The notes beneath the pieces are model-generated. The model was not told the origin of the DNA. It searched no databases and worked only from the letters and a program-made list of their open reading frames with translations. DNA of 64,000 bases from Actinomycetospora endophytica (GTDB lineage Bacteria; Actinomycetota; Actinomycetes; Mycobacteriales; Pseudonocardiaceae): NCBI RefSeq assembly GCF_021026375.1, contig NZ_JAJNDB010000001.1, forward strand, positions 496,001-560,000, read 5' to 3'. The position numbers and the translations under genes were made by a program. Of this stretch, positions 25,639-35,792 are shown in pieces (the stretch's first letter is position 1; every line of letters begins with the position of its first letter).

Positions 25639-27176
25639 CTCTCCGTCGCGAGCCGCGCCTTCACGTCGGTCTTGAGCACCTTCCCGACGGTCGAGCGGGG
25701 CAGGTCGTCCCAGAACAGCACCTGCTTCGGGGCCTTGACGCTGCCGATGCGCTCCTTGGTGAAGGTGATGAGCTCGTCGGGCGAGACCTCGGCGCCGGGC
25801 CGGACCTGGACCGCCGCCACCACCCGCTCGCCCCACTTCTCGTCGGGCAGCCCCACCACGGCGCAGTCGGCGACCGCGTCGTGCGCCATGAGGGCCTGCT
25901 CGACCTCCGCGGAGTACACGTTGAACCCGCCGGTGATCACCATGTCCTTGGCGCGGTCGACGATGAACAGCCAGCCCTCGTCGTCGAGGTACCCGACGTC
26001 GCCGGTGTGGTGCCAGCCGTGCGCCGACACCTCGGCGGTGGCCTCCGGGTTGTGGTGGTACCCCGCCATGACGAGCGAGCTGCGCACCACGATCTCGCCG
26101 CGCTCGCCCGGCCCCACCAGGGAGCCGTCCTCGGCCATGATCGCCACGGTGACGAGCGGGGACGGGCGTCCCGCCGAGGCGAACCGTTCGACGGCGAGCG
26201 TGCCGTCCGGGTGCCGATGGTCGGCCGGGCTCATCGTCGAGACCATCATCGGCGCCTCGGACTGGCCGAAGAGCTGGGCCATCGGCCCGATCCGCTCGCA
26301 GGCCTCGGCGAGCCGGGTGGTCGACATCGGCGCCGCGCCGTACCAGAAGCACTGCAGCGAGCTCAGGTCCGTGGCGTCGAGGTCGTGGTGGTCGAGCACC
26401 ATGTAGATCAGCGTCGGCGGCAGGAACGTGTGCGTCACGCGGTGCCGCTGCACGAGGGTGAGGAACCCGCCGACGTCGGGCGCCGCCATCACGACGATCT
26501 CCCCGCCCTGCGTGAGGATCGGGAAGCAGAGCACGCCCGCGGCGTGGGTCAGCGGGGCGAGCGCGAGGTAGACCGGCCGGTGGTCGAGCGGATACGCCAT
26601 CAGCGTGATCGCCGACATCGTCTCGAGGTTCCGGTCGGTGAGCTCGACACCCTTCGGCCGGCCCGTGGTGCCGCCCGTCCCGACGAGCGCGACGAGCCCG
26701 TCGCCGCCCTCGTCGACCACCGGGTCGTCCGCGGCGGCCGCCAGCCACGCCTCGAACCCGACGGCGCCCTCGACGGCCGGATCGGGGTCGTCGAGGCACA
26801 CCAGCGTGGTCAGGGCCGGGAGCCGCGGGGCGATCTCGGCGACCAGCGGCGCGAACTTCGCCTGGAACAGCAGCGCGGCACACCCGAAGAGGTCGAGCAG
26901 CTCCTGGTTCTCCCCGGCGGCGTTGCGCGGGTTGATCGGGCACCACACGGCGCCGGCCCGCGCGATCCCGAAGACGCACGTGAACGACGTCGGGTGGTTC
27001 GCCGACAGGATGCCGACCGGGTCGCCCGGGCCGACCCCGGAGCGCCGCAGCGCCCGGGACACGTCGTGGGACAGGGCGACGACCTGCGCGTAGGTGCGGG
27101 TCTCGCCGTCGAGGGTCAGGCAGGGGGCGTCGCCACCGAGCGACGCCCCCTTGTCCAGGTAGGACGCCAGGGACAT
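25635..27176 (-). CDS. Acyl-CoA synthetase (AMP-binding, FadD-type)
   Basis: The 513-residue adenylate-forming enzyme has the P-loop GTGGTTGRPKGVE, FLPPTLIYMV, the YGAAPMS motif, LFGQSEAP, the hinge region HTGDVGYLDDEGWLFIVDR and the C-terminal catalytic Lys region GSVKAPKQVLF followed by TVGKVLK. It should activate a fatty or other carboxylic acid to its CoA thioester; the chain specificity is unknown. It begins 4 nt after the SDR stop, so both are one operon opposite the TetR gene. Confidence 0.85.
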   Translation of the reverse strand: MSLASYLDKGASLGGDAPCLTLDGETRTYAQVVALSHDVSRALRRSGVGPGDPVGILSANHPTSFTCVFGIARAGAVWCPINPRNAAGENQELLDLFGCAALLFQAKFAPLVAEIAPRLPALTTLVCLDDPDPAVEGAVGFEAWLAAAADDPVVDEGGDGLVALVGTGGTTGRPKGVELTDRNLETMSAITLMAYPLDHRPVYLALAPLTHAAGVLCFPILTQGGEIVVMAAPDVGGFLTLVQRHRVTHTFLPPTLIYMVLDHHDLDATDLSSLQCFWYGAAPMSTTRLAEACERIGPMAQLFGQSEAPMMVSTMSPADHRHPDGTLAVERFASAGRPSPLVTVAIMAEDGSLVGPGERGEIVVRSSLVMAGYHHNPEATAEVSAHGWHHTGDVGYLDDEGWLFIVDRAKDMVITGGFNVYSAEVEQALMAHDAVADCAVVGLPDEKWGERVVAAVQVRPGAEVSPDELITFTKERIGSVKAPKQVLFWDDLPRSTVGKVLKTDVKARLATES

Positions 27177-27180
27177 CGGC

Positions 27181-27969
27181 TCACATTCCCATGCCGCCGT
27201 CGACCGGCAGGCCCGCGCCGTTGACGAAACGGGACGCGTCGGAGGCGAGGAAGACGACGGCGTCGGCGATGTCGGTGACCTCGCCCAGCCGGCCCGACGG
27301 GGTCAGCTCGACGACGGCGCCGACGGCCTCCTCGGGGCTGCCGAACAGCCCGAGGCCCGCGGTCTCGACGGCGAGCTTCTGGCCCATCGCCGTCGGGATG
27401 AGGCCGGGGTAGACGCAGTTCACGCGGACGCCGTAGCCGAGCTTGCCCGACTCCATCGCGGCGACCCGGGTGAGCCGGTCGACGCCCGACTTCGACGCCG
27501 AGTACGCGCCGATGGACGGGAACGCGATGTTCGCCGCGACCGAGGAGACGTTGACGACCGCACCGCCGGCACCGGCCGGGCCGCCCGGGCGCATCGCGCG
27601 GAACGCGTGCTTGATGCCCAGCATCGTGCCGATCAGGTTGACCTCGAGGAGCCGGCGGATGTCGTCGGGCTCGGTGTCGACGAGCAGCTGCGTGACCTCG
27701 AGCCCGGCGTTGTTGATCACGACGTCCAGGCCGCCGAGCTCGCTGACCGTGTGCGTGATGGCCGCTTCCCACGCGGCGTCGTCGGTGACGTCGAGGGGCA
27801 CGAAGCCCGCACCGATGTCCGCCGCGGTGCGCTCGCCGAGATCCTTCGCGACGTCGGCGATCATCACCGCCGCACCGGCCCCCGTCAGCGCGCGGGCCAT
27901 CCCCTCGCCGAGTCCCTGGGCTCCACCGGTCACCAGCACCCGGCGTCCGGTCAGATCGAACACAGCCAC
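27181..27969 (-). CDS. SDR family oxidoreductase
   Basis: This 262-residue classical SDR has VLVTGGAQGLGEGMARAL, DVTDDAAWEAAI, VVINNAGLEV, catalytic YSASKSGVDRL with Tyr and Lys, and C-terminal RFVNGAGLPVDGGMG. It resembles 3-alpha/20-beta-hydroxysteroid dehydrogenases and related actinobacterial enzymes, but the substrate is uncertain. GTG 27969 has GGGAGGAG upstream and fits the SDR start; a longer frame to 28011 adds unrelated residues. It leads the operon with the acyl-CoA ligase. Confidence 0.82.
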   Translation of the reverse strand: MAVFDLTGRRVLVTGGAQGLGEGMARALTGAGAAVMIADVAKDLGERTAADIGAGFVPLDVTDDAAWEAAITHTVSELGGLDVVINNAGLEVTQLLVDTEPDDIRRLLEVNLIGTMLGIKHAFRAMRPGGPAGAGGAVVNVSSVAANIAFPSIGAYSASKSGVDRLTRVAAMESGKLGYGVRVNCVYPGLIPTAMGQKLAVETAGLGLFGSPEEAVGAVVELTPSGRLGEVTDIADAVVFLASDASRFVNGAGLPVDGGMGM

Positions 27970-28007
27970 CCTCGCTCCTCCCTGCCGGCCCCGCGGGAGG
28001 CGCGGCA

Positions 28008-28025
28008 CCACGTCGTGCGACGTGG
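28008..28025. promoter_or_regulatory. Perfect inverted repeat, probable TetR operator
   Basis: CCACGTCGTGCGACGTGG has two 8-nt arms that pair perfectly. It lies in the 164-nt region between the divergent SDR-ligase operon and the TetR gene, about 40 nt from the SDR start. This is the expected place for an autoregulatory operator. Confidence 0.55.
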
Positions 28026-28133
28026 ATCACAGTAGGGTGGTTCCTGGACACTCGTCAAGATTTTCGACGGCGGACCGCCCGCTCCGGTGAGCTAGGCTCA
28101 TCGGTGCCCGGACCTCGGTGGGGAGGTGACCAC

Positions 28134-28754
28134 GTGACCAGCATCGACGCCGCCGACCGGACCGGTCGGCGGCCCCCCGACAAGTTCGAGGACCGGCGCC
28201 GCCAGCTCGCGGACGCCGCGCTCCAGACCCTGGCCTCCCTCGGCTACGCCCGCACCAGCCTGCGGGAGATCGCGCAGAACTCGGAGTTCAGCCACGGGGT
28301 CCTGCACTACTACTTCCGCGACAAGGTCGAGCTGATCACCTACTGCGTCCAGCGGTTCAAGACGCAGTGCGTCGAGCGCTACGACGCGATCGCCACCCAC
28401 GCCACCGACGCCGGCGCGCTCGCCCGCGACGCCGGGGACGGCCTCGCGGCGACCCTCGAGGGCGACGCCGAGATGCACCGGATGTGGTACGACCTGCGCT
28501 CGCAGTCGATGTTCGACGAGTCCTTCCGGCTCGACGTCGCGGACATCGACACGAGCCTCGAGCGCATGATCTGGCGCATCGTCACCACCTACGCCCGGCT
28601 CGTCGGCCGCGAACCGACGACGACGAGCGGCATCGCCTACGCCGCGTTCGACGGTCTCTTCCAGCGGGCGCTGATCCGCCACCTCGCCGGGGACGCCGAG
28701 GCGCTCGACGACCTCCGCGCCGGCACCCGGTCGTTCCTCGAGGCCTTCGTGTAG
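28134..28754 (+). CDS. TetR/AcrR family regulator
   Basis: This 206-residue regulator has an N-terminal helix-turn-helix: RRRQLADAALQTLASLGYARTS, LREIAQNSEFSHGVLHYYF and RDKVELITYCV. A larger ligand-binding domain follows. GTG 28134 has GGGAGG 7 nt upstream. It is divergent from the SDR/acyl-CoA ligase operon and probably represses it until an acyl-CoA or related ligand appears (inference). Its TAG stop begins TAGGTGCGCT, like the left end of element E1, and the photolyase gene runs antisense into its last 118 nt. Confidence 0.85.
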   Translation: MTSIDAADRTGRRPPDKFEDRRRQLADAALQTLASLGYARTSLREIAQNSEFSHGVLHYYFRDKVELITYCVQRFKTQCVERYDAIATHATDAGALARDAGDGLAATLEGDAEMHRMWYDLRSQSMFDESFRLDVADIDTSLERMIWRIVTTYARLVGREPTTTSGIAYAAFDGLFQRALIRHLAGDAEALDDLRAGTRSFLEAFV

Positions 28755-30148
28755 GTGCGCTCGGTCTTGTGGTCGACCATCGGCCCCGGGTAGCTCTCGG
28801 GCGGGTTCGACAGCTTCCAGGGCTGGTGGATCTTCTTGCCGGCGAGCCCCTCGACGTCCGCGAGCTCGGGCACCCACCGGCGCACGTACTCGCCCTGCGG
28901 GTCGAACCGCTCCCCCTGGGTCACCGGGTTGAAGACGCGGAAGTACGGCGCGGCGTCGGTCCCCGACCCGGCCGCCCACTGCCAGCCGTGCTGGTTCGAC
29001 GGCAGGTCGCCGTCGACGAGCAGCGTCATGAAGTGCTTCGCGCCCCACCACCACGGCAGGTGCAGGTCCTTGACCAGGAACGACGCGACGGCCATCCGCA
29101 TCCGGTTGTGCATCCACCCCTCGCCGCGCAGCTGGCGCATCGCGGCGTCGATCGCGGGATAGCCCGTCCGGCCCTCCTGCCAGCGCTCGAACTTCTCGTA
29201 CGCCTGCTTGCCGGTGTCGAGGGTGATCCGGTCGAACTTGGTGTCGAAGTTCTTCCGGGCGCTCTCCGGGAAGAACCAGAGCACCTGGGCGTAGAAGTCG
29301 CGGAAGCAGAGCTCGTTGCGGTACGACGTGGGCCCGGTGCCGGTCCCGGTGAGGTCGGCGAGCAGCGTCCGCGGGTGGACGGTGCCGTACTTCAGGTGCA
29401 CCGACATCCGCGAGGTCGCCGGCCGGTCGGGGCGGTTGCGCAGCTCGTCGTAGTCGGCGAGGTGCTCGTCGACGAAGGCCTCCCACTGCTCTCGGGCGGC
29501 CTGCTCCCCGGCGGCCGGGAGCTCGGCGTCGACGGGCTCGTCGTCGGGGATCCGCACCGCCTGCGGTCCACTGGGCCCGCTGCCCGACGACTTCTCGGCC
29601 GGGTCGATCCAGGTCAGGGTCGAGGCGTCGGTGTCGGCCGGGGCCCGCCAGCCGTGCTGGGTCCACTGCCGGCTGAAGGGGGTGAAGACCTTGTACGGGT
29701 CGCCGTCGGACTTCGTGATCCGCCCGGGCGCGACCGCGTACGGCGAGCCGGTGCGCACCAGCTGCACGTCACCCAGCGCCTTCTCGACGGCCTCGTCGCG
29801 GCCCCGGCCGTACGGGCCGAAGTCGGCGGCGACGTGCACCGAGCCGGCGCCCACCGCCGTCGCGACCCGCGGCACGACGTCGGCCGGGTCGCCCCGCACC
29901 ACGAGCAGCCGGCCGCCGAGCGCCTCGTCGAGCGCCCGCAGGCACCGGTAGAGGAACGTGCGGCGGGCCGGGCCGGACGGGTCGAGCAGCGCCGGGTCCA
30001 GCACGAACAGCGCGAGGGCGCGGGAGGAGTGCTCGGCGGCCTCGAGGAGGGTCGGCTGGTCGTGCACCCGGAGGTCCCGGCGGAACCAGACGATCGCCGG
30101 GGAGTCGGACGCTGAGGAATCGGACGCTGAGGAATCGGACCGAGCCAT
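28637..30148 (-). CDS. phr: Deoxyribodipyrimidine photo-lyase (class I), C-terminal extension
   Basis: This protein of up to 503 residues repairs cyclobutane pyrimidine dimers using light and FAD. The N-terminal antenna domain starts WFRRDLRVHDQPTLLEAA. The FAD domain has TSRMSVHLKYGTVHPRTLL, FRDFYAQVLWFFPES, EGRTGYPAIDAAMRQLRGEG-WMHNR, and LPSNQHGWQWAAGSG, ending with FNPVTQGERFDPQGEYVRRW and YPGPMVDHKTER. After residue 465 the sequence no longer resembles photolyases and reads a Ser/Arg-rich tail antisense to the TetR gene. Near the start lies a 15-bp repeat giving a SDSSASDSSASDS tail; ATG 30148 may not be the true start. Confidence 0.87.
   Translation of the reverse strand: MARSDSSASDSSASDSPAIVWFRRDLRVHDQPTLLEAAEHSSRALALFVLDPALLDPSGPARRTFLYRCLRALDEALGGRLLVVRGDPADVVPRVATAVGAGSVHVAADFGPYGRGRDEAVEKALGDVQLVRTGSPYAVAPGRITKSDGDPYKVFTPFSRQWTQHGWRAPADTDASTLTWIDPAEKSSGSGPSGPQAVRIPDDEPVDAELPAAGEQAAREQWEAFVDEHLADYDELRNRPDRPATSRMSVHLKYGTVHPRTLLADLTGTGTGPTSYRNELCFRDFYAQVLWFFPESARKNFDTKFDRITLDTGKQAYEKFERWQEGRTGYPAIDAAMRQLRGEGWMHNRMRMAVASFLVKDLHLPWWWGAKHFMTLLVDGDLPSNQHGWQWAAGSGTDAAPYFRVFNPVTQGERFDPQGEYVRRWVPELADVEGLAGKKIHQPWKLSNPPESYPGPMVDHKTERTYTKASRNDRVPARRSSSASASPARWRISARWKRPSNAA
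30101..30140. repeat. 15-bp tandem repeat at the photolyase N-terminus
   Basis: GGAATCGGACGCTGA repeats with about 2.7 units (first unit GGAGTCGGACGCTGA). It codes an Asp-Ser-Ser-Ala-Ser-type linker at the protein's N-terminus. It is in frame, so repeat-number changes would not disrupt the gene. Confidence 0.85.
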
Positions 30149-30193
30149 GTCCAGCAGGTACCCGCACCCGCCGTCGGGAAGCCCCCCGTACCG

Positions 30194-30318
30194 CGCGAAG
30201 GGGCCCTTCGGTCGATCTACTCGACCGAAGGGCCCCTTCGTTCAGATCACGGGCACGCCGCGGGTTCTGGCGGTGGGCGCCCCTCACCGATCTGTTCGAC
30301 CGGAGGTGCCCTTCGCTC
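30194..30318. repeat. Structured element E2, copy B
   Basis: This second E2 copy lies in the gltA-photolyase gap. Its left part is a perfect 20-bp stem (30196-30215 with 30221-30240) around TCTAC. The right half, ATCACGGG through TTCTGGCGG and GGGCGCCCCT to CTTCGCTC, aligns with copy A at 19639. For gltA, transcribed leftward, the strong stem lies just beyond the stop and should act as a terminator. Confidence 0.85.
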
Positions 30319-30348
30319 AGAAGGGGGGGCGGGCGGGGCGGGGCAGGG

Positions 30349-31653
<1,305 letters not shown>

Positions 31654-31884
31654 CTCGTGGATCCCTCTTCACGCGTGTCGTTGCGGGAGGGCTTCTCGAG
31701 GCCGGGGGACGGCGCCGGCCCGGACCCGGGTGGACGGTCGGTCACCCCGGGGAACGGGAGCGGCGTCACCCCGAGGCGAACTCCCGCGGGTGTGGGGCGT
31801 CGTACGCTGGCCGAACCGTAGCGCTCGCCGCTCGATCACCGCAGCACGGAGGCCGGTCCCGCCCCGAGTGGTACCGGTCACGAT

Positions 31885-32826
31885 TCAGTCGACCGGTCGA
31901 CCCCCGCCGTCGAGCTCCGCGCGGGTGGGGGGCTCCGCGCCGGCCCGGGAGCAGGTCCACCCGGCGACGCGGGCCGCGAAGCCCAGGGCGTCGCGCCAAC
32001 CGTCGGGGTCCAGCGCGGCGAGGTGGGCCCGGTCGAGGAGGTCGGCCGCGTGCAGGTGGGCGAGCAGCGCCGAGTGCACCGAGTCGCCGGCCCCGATGGT
32101 GTCGACCACCGGCCGCGAGACGTCCGCCCCGACCGCGACCTCGCCGTCGCGGGTGTGCACCACGAGCCCGTCGGCGCCGCGGGTCACGACGACGGCGCCC
32201 GCCCCCGCCGCGAGCAGGTCCGCGGGGGTCCGGCCCCACCAGCGGGCGTCCTCGTCGGAGAGCTTCACCAGCCCGGCGACGGCGGCGATCGCGTCGAGGC
32301 GGGCGCGGACCCGGTCGGGGTCGGTCACCAGCGCCTCGCGGATGTTCGGGTCCAGGCTGACGAACACCCCCGCCTCGGCGGCCCGCCGGGCGAGGTCGGC
32401 GTAGACCGACGCGCCGGGCTCCAGCACCAGCGACAGGGTCCCGACGGCGAGGGCGGCGGTGTCCGCGGGCAGGTCACCGGGGTCGGTGACGAGCCGGTCG
32501 GCGGCCCCGGAGACGTGGAACGAGTACCGCGCGGCGCCGGTCTCGTCGATGGTGACCACCGCCAGCGTCGAGGGCTCCTCGCCCCGCTGGACCAGGGCCT
32601 CGTCGACGCCGGAGTCCTGCAGCCGGGCGAGCAGCGCGTCCCCGAACGAGTCCGTCGAGAGCCGCGTGAGCATCGTCGTCGGGGTCTCGAGGCGGCCGAG
32701 CCCGACCGCCACGTTGTACGGGCCGCCGCCCAGGCGCGGTGCCAGGGGCGCCAGCGGCTGCCGCTCGAGCGGCACGAGGTCGACCAGTGCCTCGCCGCCG
32801 ACCACCACGCGTCCGTTCGAGCTCAT
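31885..32826 (-). CDS. PfkB-family carbohydrate kinase (fructokinase-like)
   Basis: This 313-residue sugar kinase has the N-terminal VVVGGEALVDLVPLE, GGGPYNVAVGLGRLE, the LDPNIREALV strand and the ATP/catalytic motif VDTIGAGDSVHSALLAHL with its catalytic Asp. I start it at ATG 32826, which has CGGAGAC upstream and puts the motif near the N-terminus; two ATGs at 32868-32871 are alternatives. It lies just downstream of a mutarotase-like epimerase, suggesting a sugar-utilisation unit. The likely substrate is fructose or another hexose. Confidence 0.82.
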   Translation of the reverse strand: MSSNGRVVVGGEALVDLVPLERQPLAPLAPRLGGGPYNVAVGLGRLETPTTMLTRLSTDSFGDALLARLQDSGVDEALVQRGEEPSTLAVVTIDETGAARYSFHVSGAADRLVTDPGDLPADTAALAVGTLSLVLEPGASVYADLARRAAEAGVFVSLDPNIREALVTDPDRVRARLDAIAAVAGLVKLSDEDARWWGRTPADLLAAGAGAVVVTRGADGLVVHTRDGEVAVGADVSRPVVDTIGAGDSVHSALLAHLHAADLLDRAHLAALDPDGWRDALGFAARVAGWTCSRAGAEPPTRAELDGGGRPVD

Positions 32827-32899
32827 CGTCTCCGCGCCGATCCGTGTCTCGTGCTCACCCGCCGTCATCATCGCGCGGACGTCCTCGGGATCTCCCCCG

Positions 32900-33820
32900 T
32901 CATCGGAGCGCCTCCAGCCCCCAGCGCACCGTCCAGGTGGCTCCGGGCTGGAGCACGACGAGGTCGGTGCCGGAGTTCAGGGCGTCCGGCGGGCAGGTCA
33001 TCGGCTCGACGGCGACCGCCTGGCCCGGCCGCCCGAACGGGCTCTCCGGGGTGAAGGCCTGCACCCAGGCGATGTTGCGGTCGCCCCAGAGGCGCGTGCC
33101 GGTGCCGTCGGGCGCGCGGAGCTCGGCGAGCACCCCGGCGACCCCGCCGATCACCCCGAAGCAGGTGTCCAGGTCGAGGTCGGCGACCCGTCGTCCCCGG
33201 CGCAGCGACTCCCCCGGCGCGAGCTCCCGGGCGGGGCCGGTGGGCACGAGGGCGTCGTCGACGTCGAGGACGGTGCCGGTCGCGACCGACAGCGTGCACT
33301 CGCCGGAGGGGTGGTCGCCGGCGCGCAGGTAGGGGTGCGTGCCGACCCCGGCGGGCACGTCGGCGTTCCCGGTGTTCGTCAGCGAGTGGGAGACCGTGAG
33401 CGAGCCGGCCTCCCCGTCGACGGCGTAGGTGGTCTCGACGTGCAGCGGCTGCGGCCAGCCGTGCGCCTCGGGGTCGGTCCCGCCGGGCACGTCGACGGCG
33501 AGGGTGATCGCGGCGTCGTCGTGCGCCGTGACCTGCCACGGGCGGCGGCGGACGAGGCCGTGGATCGCGTGGCCGCGCTCGGGCTCGGTGGCCTCGAGCT
33601 CGTGGGTCTCGCCGCGCCAGGTGAAGCGGGCGCCCGCCGTGCGGTTGGGCCACGGGATGAGCACGCACCCGGCACCCATGGGCGGGGTGGCGTCCTCGGC
33701 GAAGGTCTCCACGTGGTCGGTGCCGTCGACGGTGAACGCGCGCAGACCGGCCCCGACCTCGGTGACGACGGCGTGCGCAGCCCCCGAGCGGACCTCGTAC
33801 TGCTCACCCGTCGCCGCCAT
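32900..33820 (-). CDS. Aldose 1-epimerase family protein
   Basis: This 306-residue mutarotase-like protein has the beta-sandwich family pattern. CVLIPWPNRTAGARFTWRG carries the conserved Asn-Arg, GHAIHGLVRRRPWQV the first His, VPAGVGTHPYLRAG the catalytic His region, and the late AVAVEPMTCPPDALNSG the conserved Glu. It interconverts sugar anomers. It precedes the PfkB kinase gene on the same strand, so both may be co-expressed. The stop codon overlaps nothing. Confidence 0.85.
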   Translation of the reverse strand: MAATGEQYEVRSGAAHAVVTEVGAGLRAFTVDGTDHVETFAEDATPPMGAGCVLIPWPNRTAGARFTWRGETHELEATEPERGHAIHGLVRRRPWQVTAHDDAAITLAVDVPGGTDPEAHGWPQPLHVETTYAVDGEAGSLTVSHSLTNTGNADVPAGVGTHPYLRAGDHPSGECTLSVATGTVLDVDDALVPTGPARELAPGESLRRGRRVADLDLDTCFGVIGGVAGVLAELRAPDGTGTRLWGDRNIAWVQAFTPESPFGRPGQAVAVEPMTCPPDALNSGTDLVVLQPGATWTVRWGLEALR

Positions 33821-33851
33821 GAGCGCAGACCGTAGTCGTCGGCGGTTCCGG

Positions 33852-33927
33852 AGGTGGCCTGCGGCCTCGTGAGCAGTACGTGCGGCTCTGGCGTCAAGTA
33901 CTGCTCACGGGCGCGTCAGCGCACCTA
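33852..33927. repeat. Palindromic element E1, copy b
   Basis: Roughly 76 bp. The core hairpin is 33869-33908, exactly 40 nt, with outer arms GTGAGCAGTAC and GTACTGCTCAC. The right end is GCGCGTCAGCGCACCTA, whose CTA supplies the TAG stop of the ABC exporter gene. The left end (GGCCTGCGGCCTC) is diverged. It lies in the 104-nt gap between the epimerase gene start and the exporter stop, on the same strand. Confidence 0.85.
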
Positions 33928-35700
33928 CGCCGCCAGCGCCGCGTACCGGCCGTCGGTCTCCAGGAGATCGGAGTGCGTCCCGGACTCGACGACGCGGCCG
34001 TGGTCGAGGACCGCGATCCGGTCGGCGTCGCGGACGGTGGAGAGCCGGTGGGCGATGGTCAGCGTGGTGCGGCCGTCGGCCAGCCGGTCGAAGGCCTCCT
34101 GGACGGCCCGCTCGGTGGCGGTGTCCAGCGCGCTGGTGGCCTCGTCGAGCACGAGGATCCGGGGGTCGCGCAGCAACGTCCGCGCGATCGCCAGGCGCTG
34201 GCGCTCGCCGCCGGAGAACCGGTGCCCGCGCGGGCCGACGACGGTGTCGTAGCCCTCGGGCAGGTCCGCGATGACGTGGTGGATCTGCGCCCCGCGGGCC
34301 GCCGCCTCGATCTCCTCGTCGGTCGCGTCGGGCCGGGCGTAGCGCAGGTTGTCGCGCACCGAGGCGTGCAGCAGGTAGGTCTCCTGGCTGACGACGCCGA
34401 CGATCCCGGCGAGGTCGGCCAGGCGGAGATCCCGCAGGTCCACGCCGTCGACGGTGATCCGCCCGGCGTCGGGGTCGTGCAGCCGGGCCACGAGCGCGCC
34501 GAGCGTGGACTTGCCCGACCCGGTCTCGCCGACGATCGCGAGCGTCGACCCGGCGGGGACGCACAGGTCGACGTCGTCGAGCGCCTTCCGGTCCGCCCCG
34601 GGGTAGGCGAACGAGACGTGGGAGATCCGCAGCTCGCCGCGCGGTGCCGGCAGGTCGACCGGGTCGGTCGGCTCGTCGACGTCGATCGCGGTGTCCTGGT
34701 ACTCGAAGATCCGCTGGAAGAGGGCCAGCGACGCGGAGATCGACACCCCGACGTCGAGCAGCGACGACAGCGGCCGGAACACCCCGGCCTGCAGCGACGT
34801 GAAGGCGACCAGCGTCCCGATCGACAGCGCGCCCACCGTCCACGGCAGCCCGGCCCCCAGGTAGATCAGCGCGGGGATGGCGGCGAAGACGATGCTCATG
34901 GTCGCCATCCACCAGCGGCCGGCGAGCTGACTGCGCAGTTCGAGGTCGGTCAGGCGCAGCGAGGAGTCGGTGAACCGGGAGACGAGCGCGTCGCCGGTCC
35001 CGAGGGTGCGCGACAGCGTGACGCCGTCGATCGACAGGCCCTCCTCGATGGTGACGTTGAGGTCGGCCAGTTCGCGCTGGCGCTGGGCGGTGAGCGTGCG
35101 GCGCAGCCGCGCCACCCGGCGGGAGAGCAGCACCGAGGGCGGCAGCACCAGCAGCGTGACCAGCGAGAGCTGCCAGGACAGCGCGACCATCGCGACGCCG
35201 CTCGCGACGACCGTCGTGAGGTTCGAGGCGATCGAGGTCGCCGTCGAGGTGACGACGGTCTGCATGCCGCCGATGTCGTTGGTGATCCGCGACTGCACCT
35301 CGCCGGTGCGGGTGCGGGTGAAGAACCCCAGGGAGAGGCGCTGGAGGTGGGCGAACACGTCGGTGCGCAGCCGGTGCATGACGAGCTGGCCGACGCGGGT
35401 GGAGATCCAGGTCTGGACGACGCCGAACGCGGCGGTCACGGCGGCGACGGCGACCATGCCCGCGGCCAGCCAGACGAGCAGCCGGACGTCGCGGTGCGGC
35501 AGCGCGTCGTCGATGACGGCGCGCAGCAGGAAGGGCGAGGCCATCCCGACGACGGACGACGCCACGATCACGGCGATGACGACGACGAGGGAGGAGCGGT
35601 GGGGGGCGAACAGGCGCGCGATCCGGCGCAGCGAGACCTGCTTGGCCTGCTCGCGGTCGCGGGCGCGCTGCTCGCGGCTGATCTCGGGAGGGCGGGGCAA
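33925..35700 (-). CDS. ABC exporter, fused membrane and ATPase domains
   Basis: This 591-residue half-transporter has six transmembrane helices (from [17 protein letters not shown] to about residue 310). A C-terminal ATPase follows: Walker [11 protein letters not shown]-loop [10 protein letters not shown], signature [13 protein letters not shown], Walker [13 protein letters not shown] and the H-loop [12 protein letters not shown]. It resembles multidrug/lipid exporters (MsbA/MdlB-like) and probably dimerises. It is divergent from a MarR gene, suggesting drug-responsive control. Its stop lies in element E1b. Confidence 0.9.
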   Translation of the reverse strand: MPRPPEISREQRARDREQAKQVSLRRIARLFAPHRSSLVVVIAVIVASSVVGMASPFLLRAVIDDALPHRDVRLLVWLAAGMVAVAAVTAAFGVVQTWISTRVGQLVMHRLRTDVFAHLQRLSLGFFTRTRTGEVQSRITNDIGGMQTVVTSTATSIASNLTTVVASGVAMVALSWQLSLVTLLVLPPSVLLSRRVARLRRTLTAQRQRELADLNVTIEEGLSIDGVTLSRTLGTGDALVSRFTDSSLRLTDLELRSQLAGRWWMATMSIVFAAIPALIYLGAGLPWTVGALSIGTLVAFTSLQAGVFRPLSSLLDVGVSISASLALFQRIFEYQDTAIDVDEPTDPVDLPAPRGELRISHVSFAYPGADRKALDDVDLCVPAGSTLAIVGETGSGKSTLGALVARLHDPDAGRITVDGVDLRDLRLADLAGIVGVVSQETYLLHASVRDNLRYARPDATDEEIEAAARGAQIHHVIADLPEGYDTVVGPRGHRFSGGERQRLAIARTLLRDPRILVLDEATSALDTATERAVQEAFDRLADGRTTLTIAHRLSTVRDADRIAVLDHGRVVESGTHSDLLETDGRYAALAA

Positions 35701-35731
35701 GGGGCGCCTCCTGGGCGGTGGTGGGGAGAAG

Positions 35732-35760
35732 GAGGTTACTGAGGCAACCTCATGATGAGG
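35732..35760. promoter_or_regulatory. Probable MarR operator region
   Basis: Two adjacent inverted repeats lie between the divergent exporter and MarR genes: GAGGTT-8-AACCTC (35732-35751) and CCTCATGATGAGG (35748-35760). They overlap and share a TTGCCTCAG-type sequence. Placement 33 nt from the MarR start and 32 nt from the exporter start fits a shared operator. Confidence 0.5.
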
Positions 35761-35792
35761 CTACAACACGGGTTCGCGCTAGAGTGTTCCCC

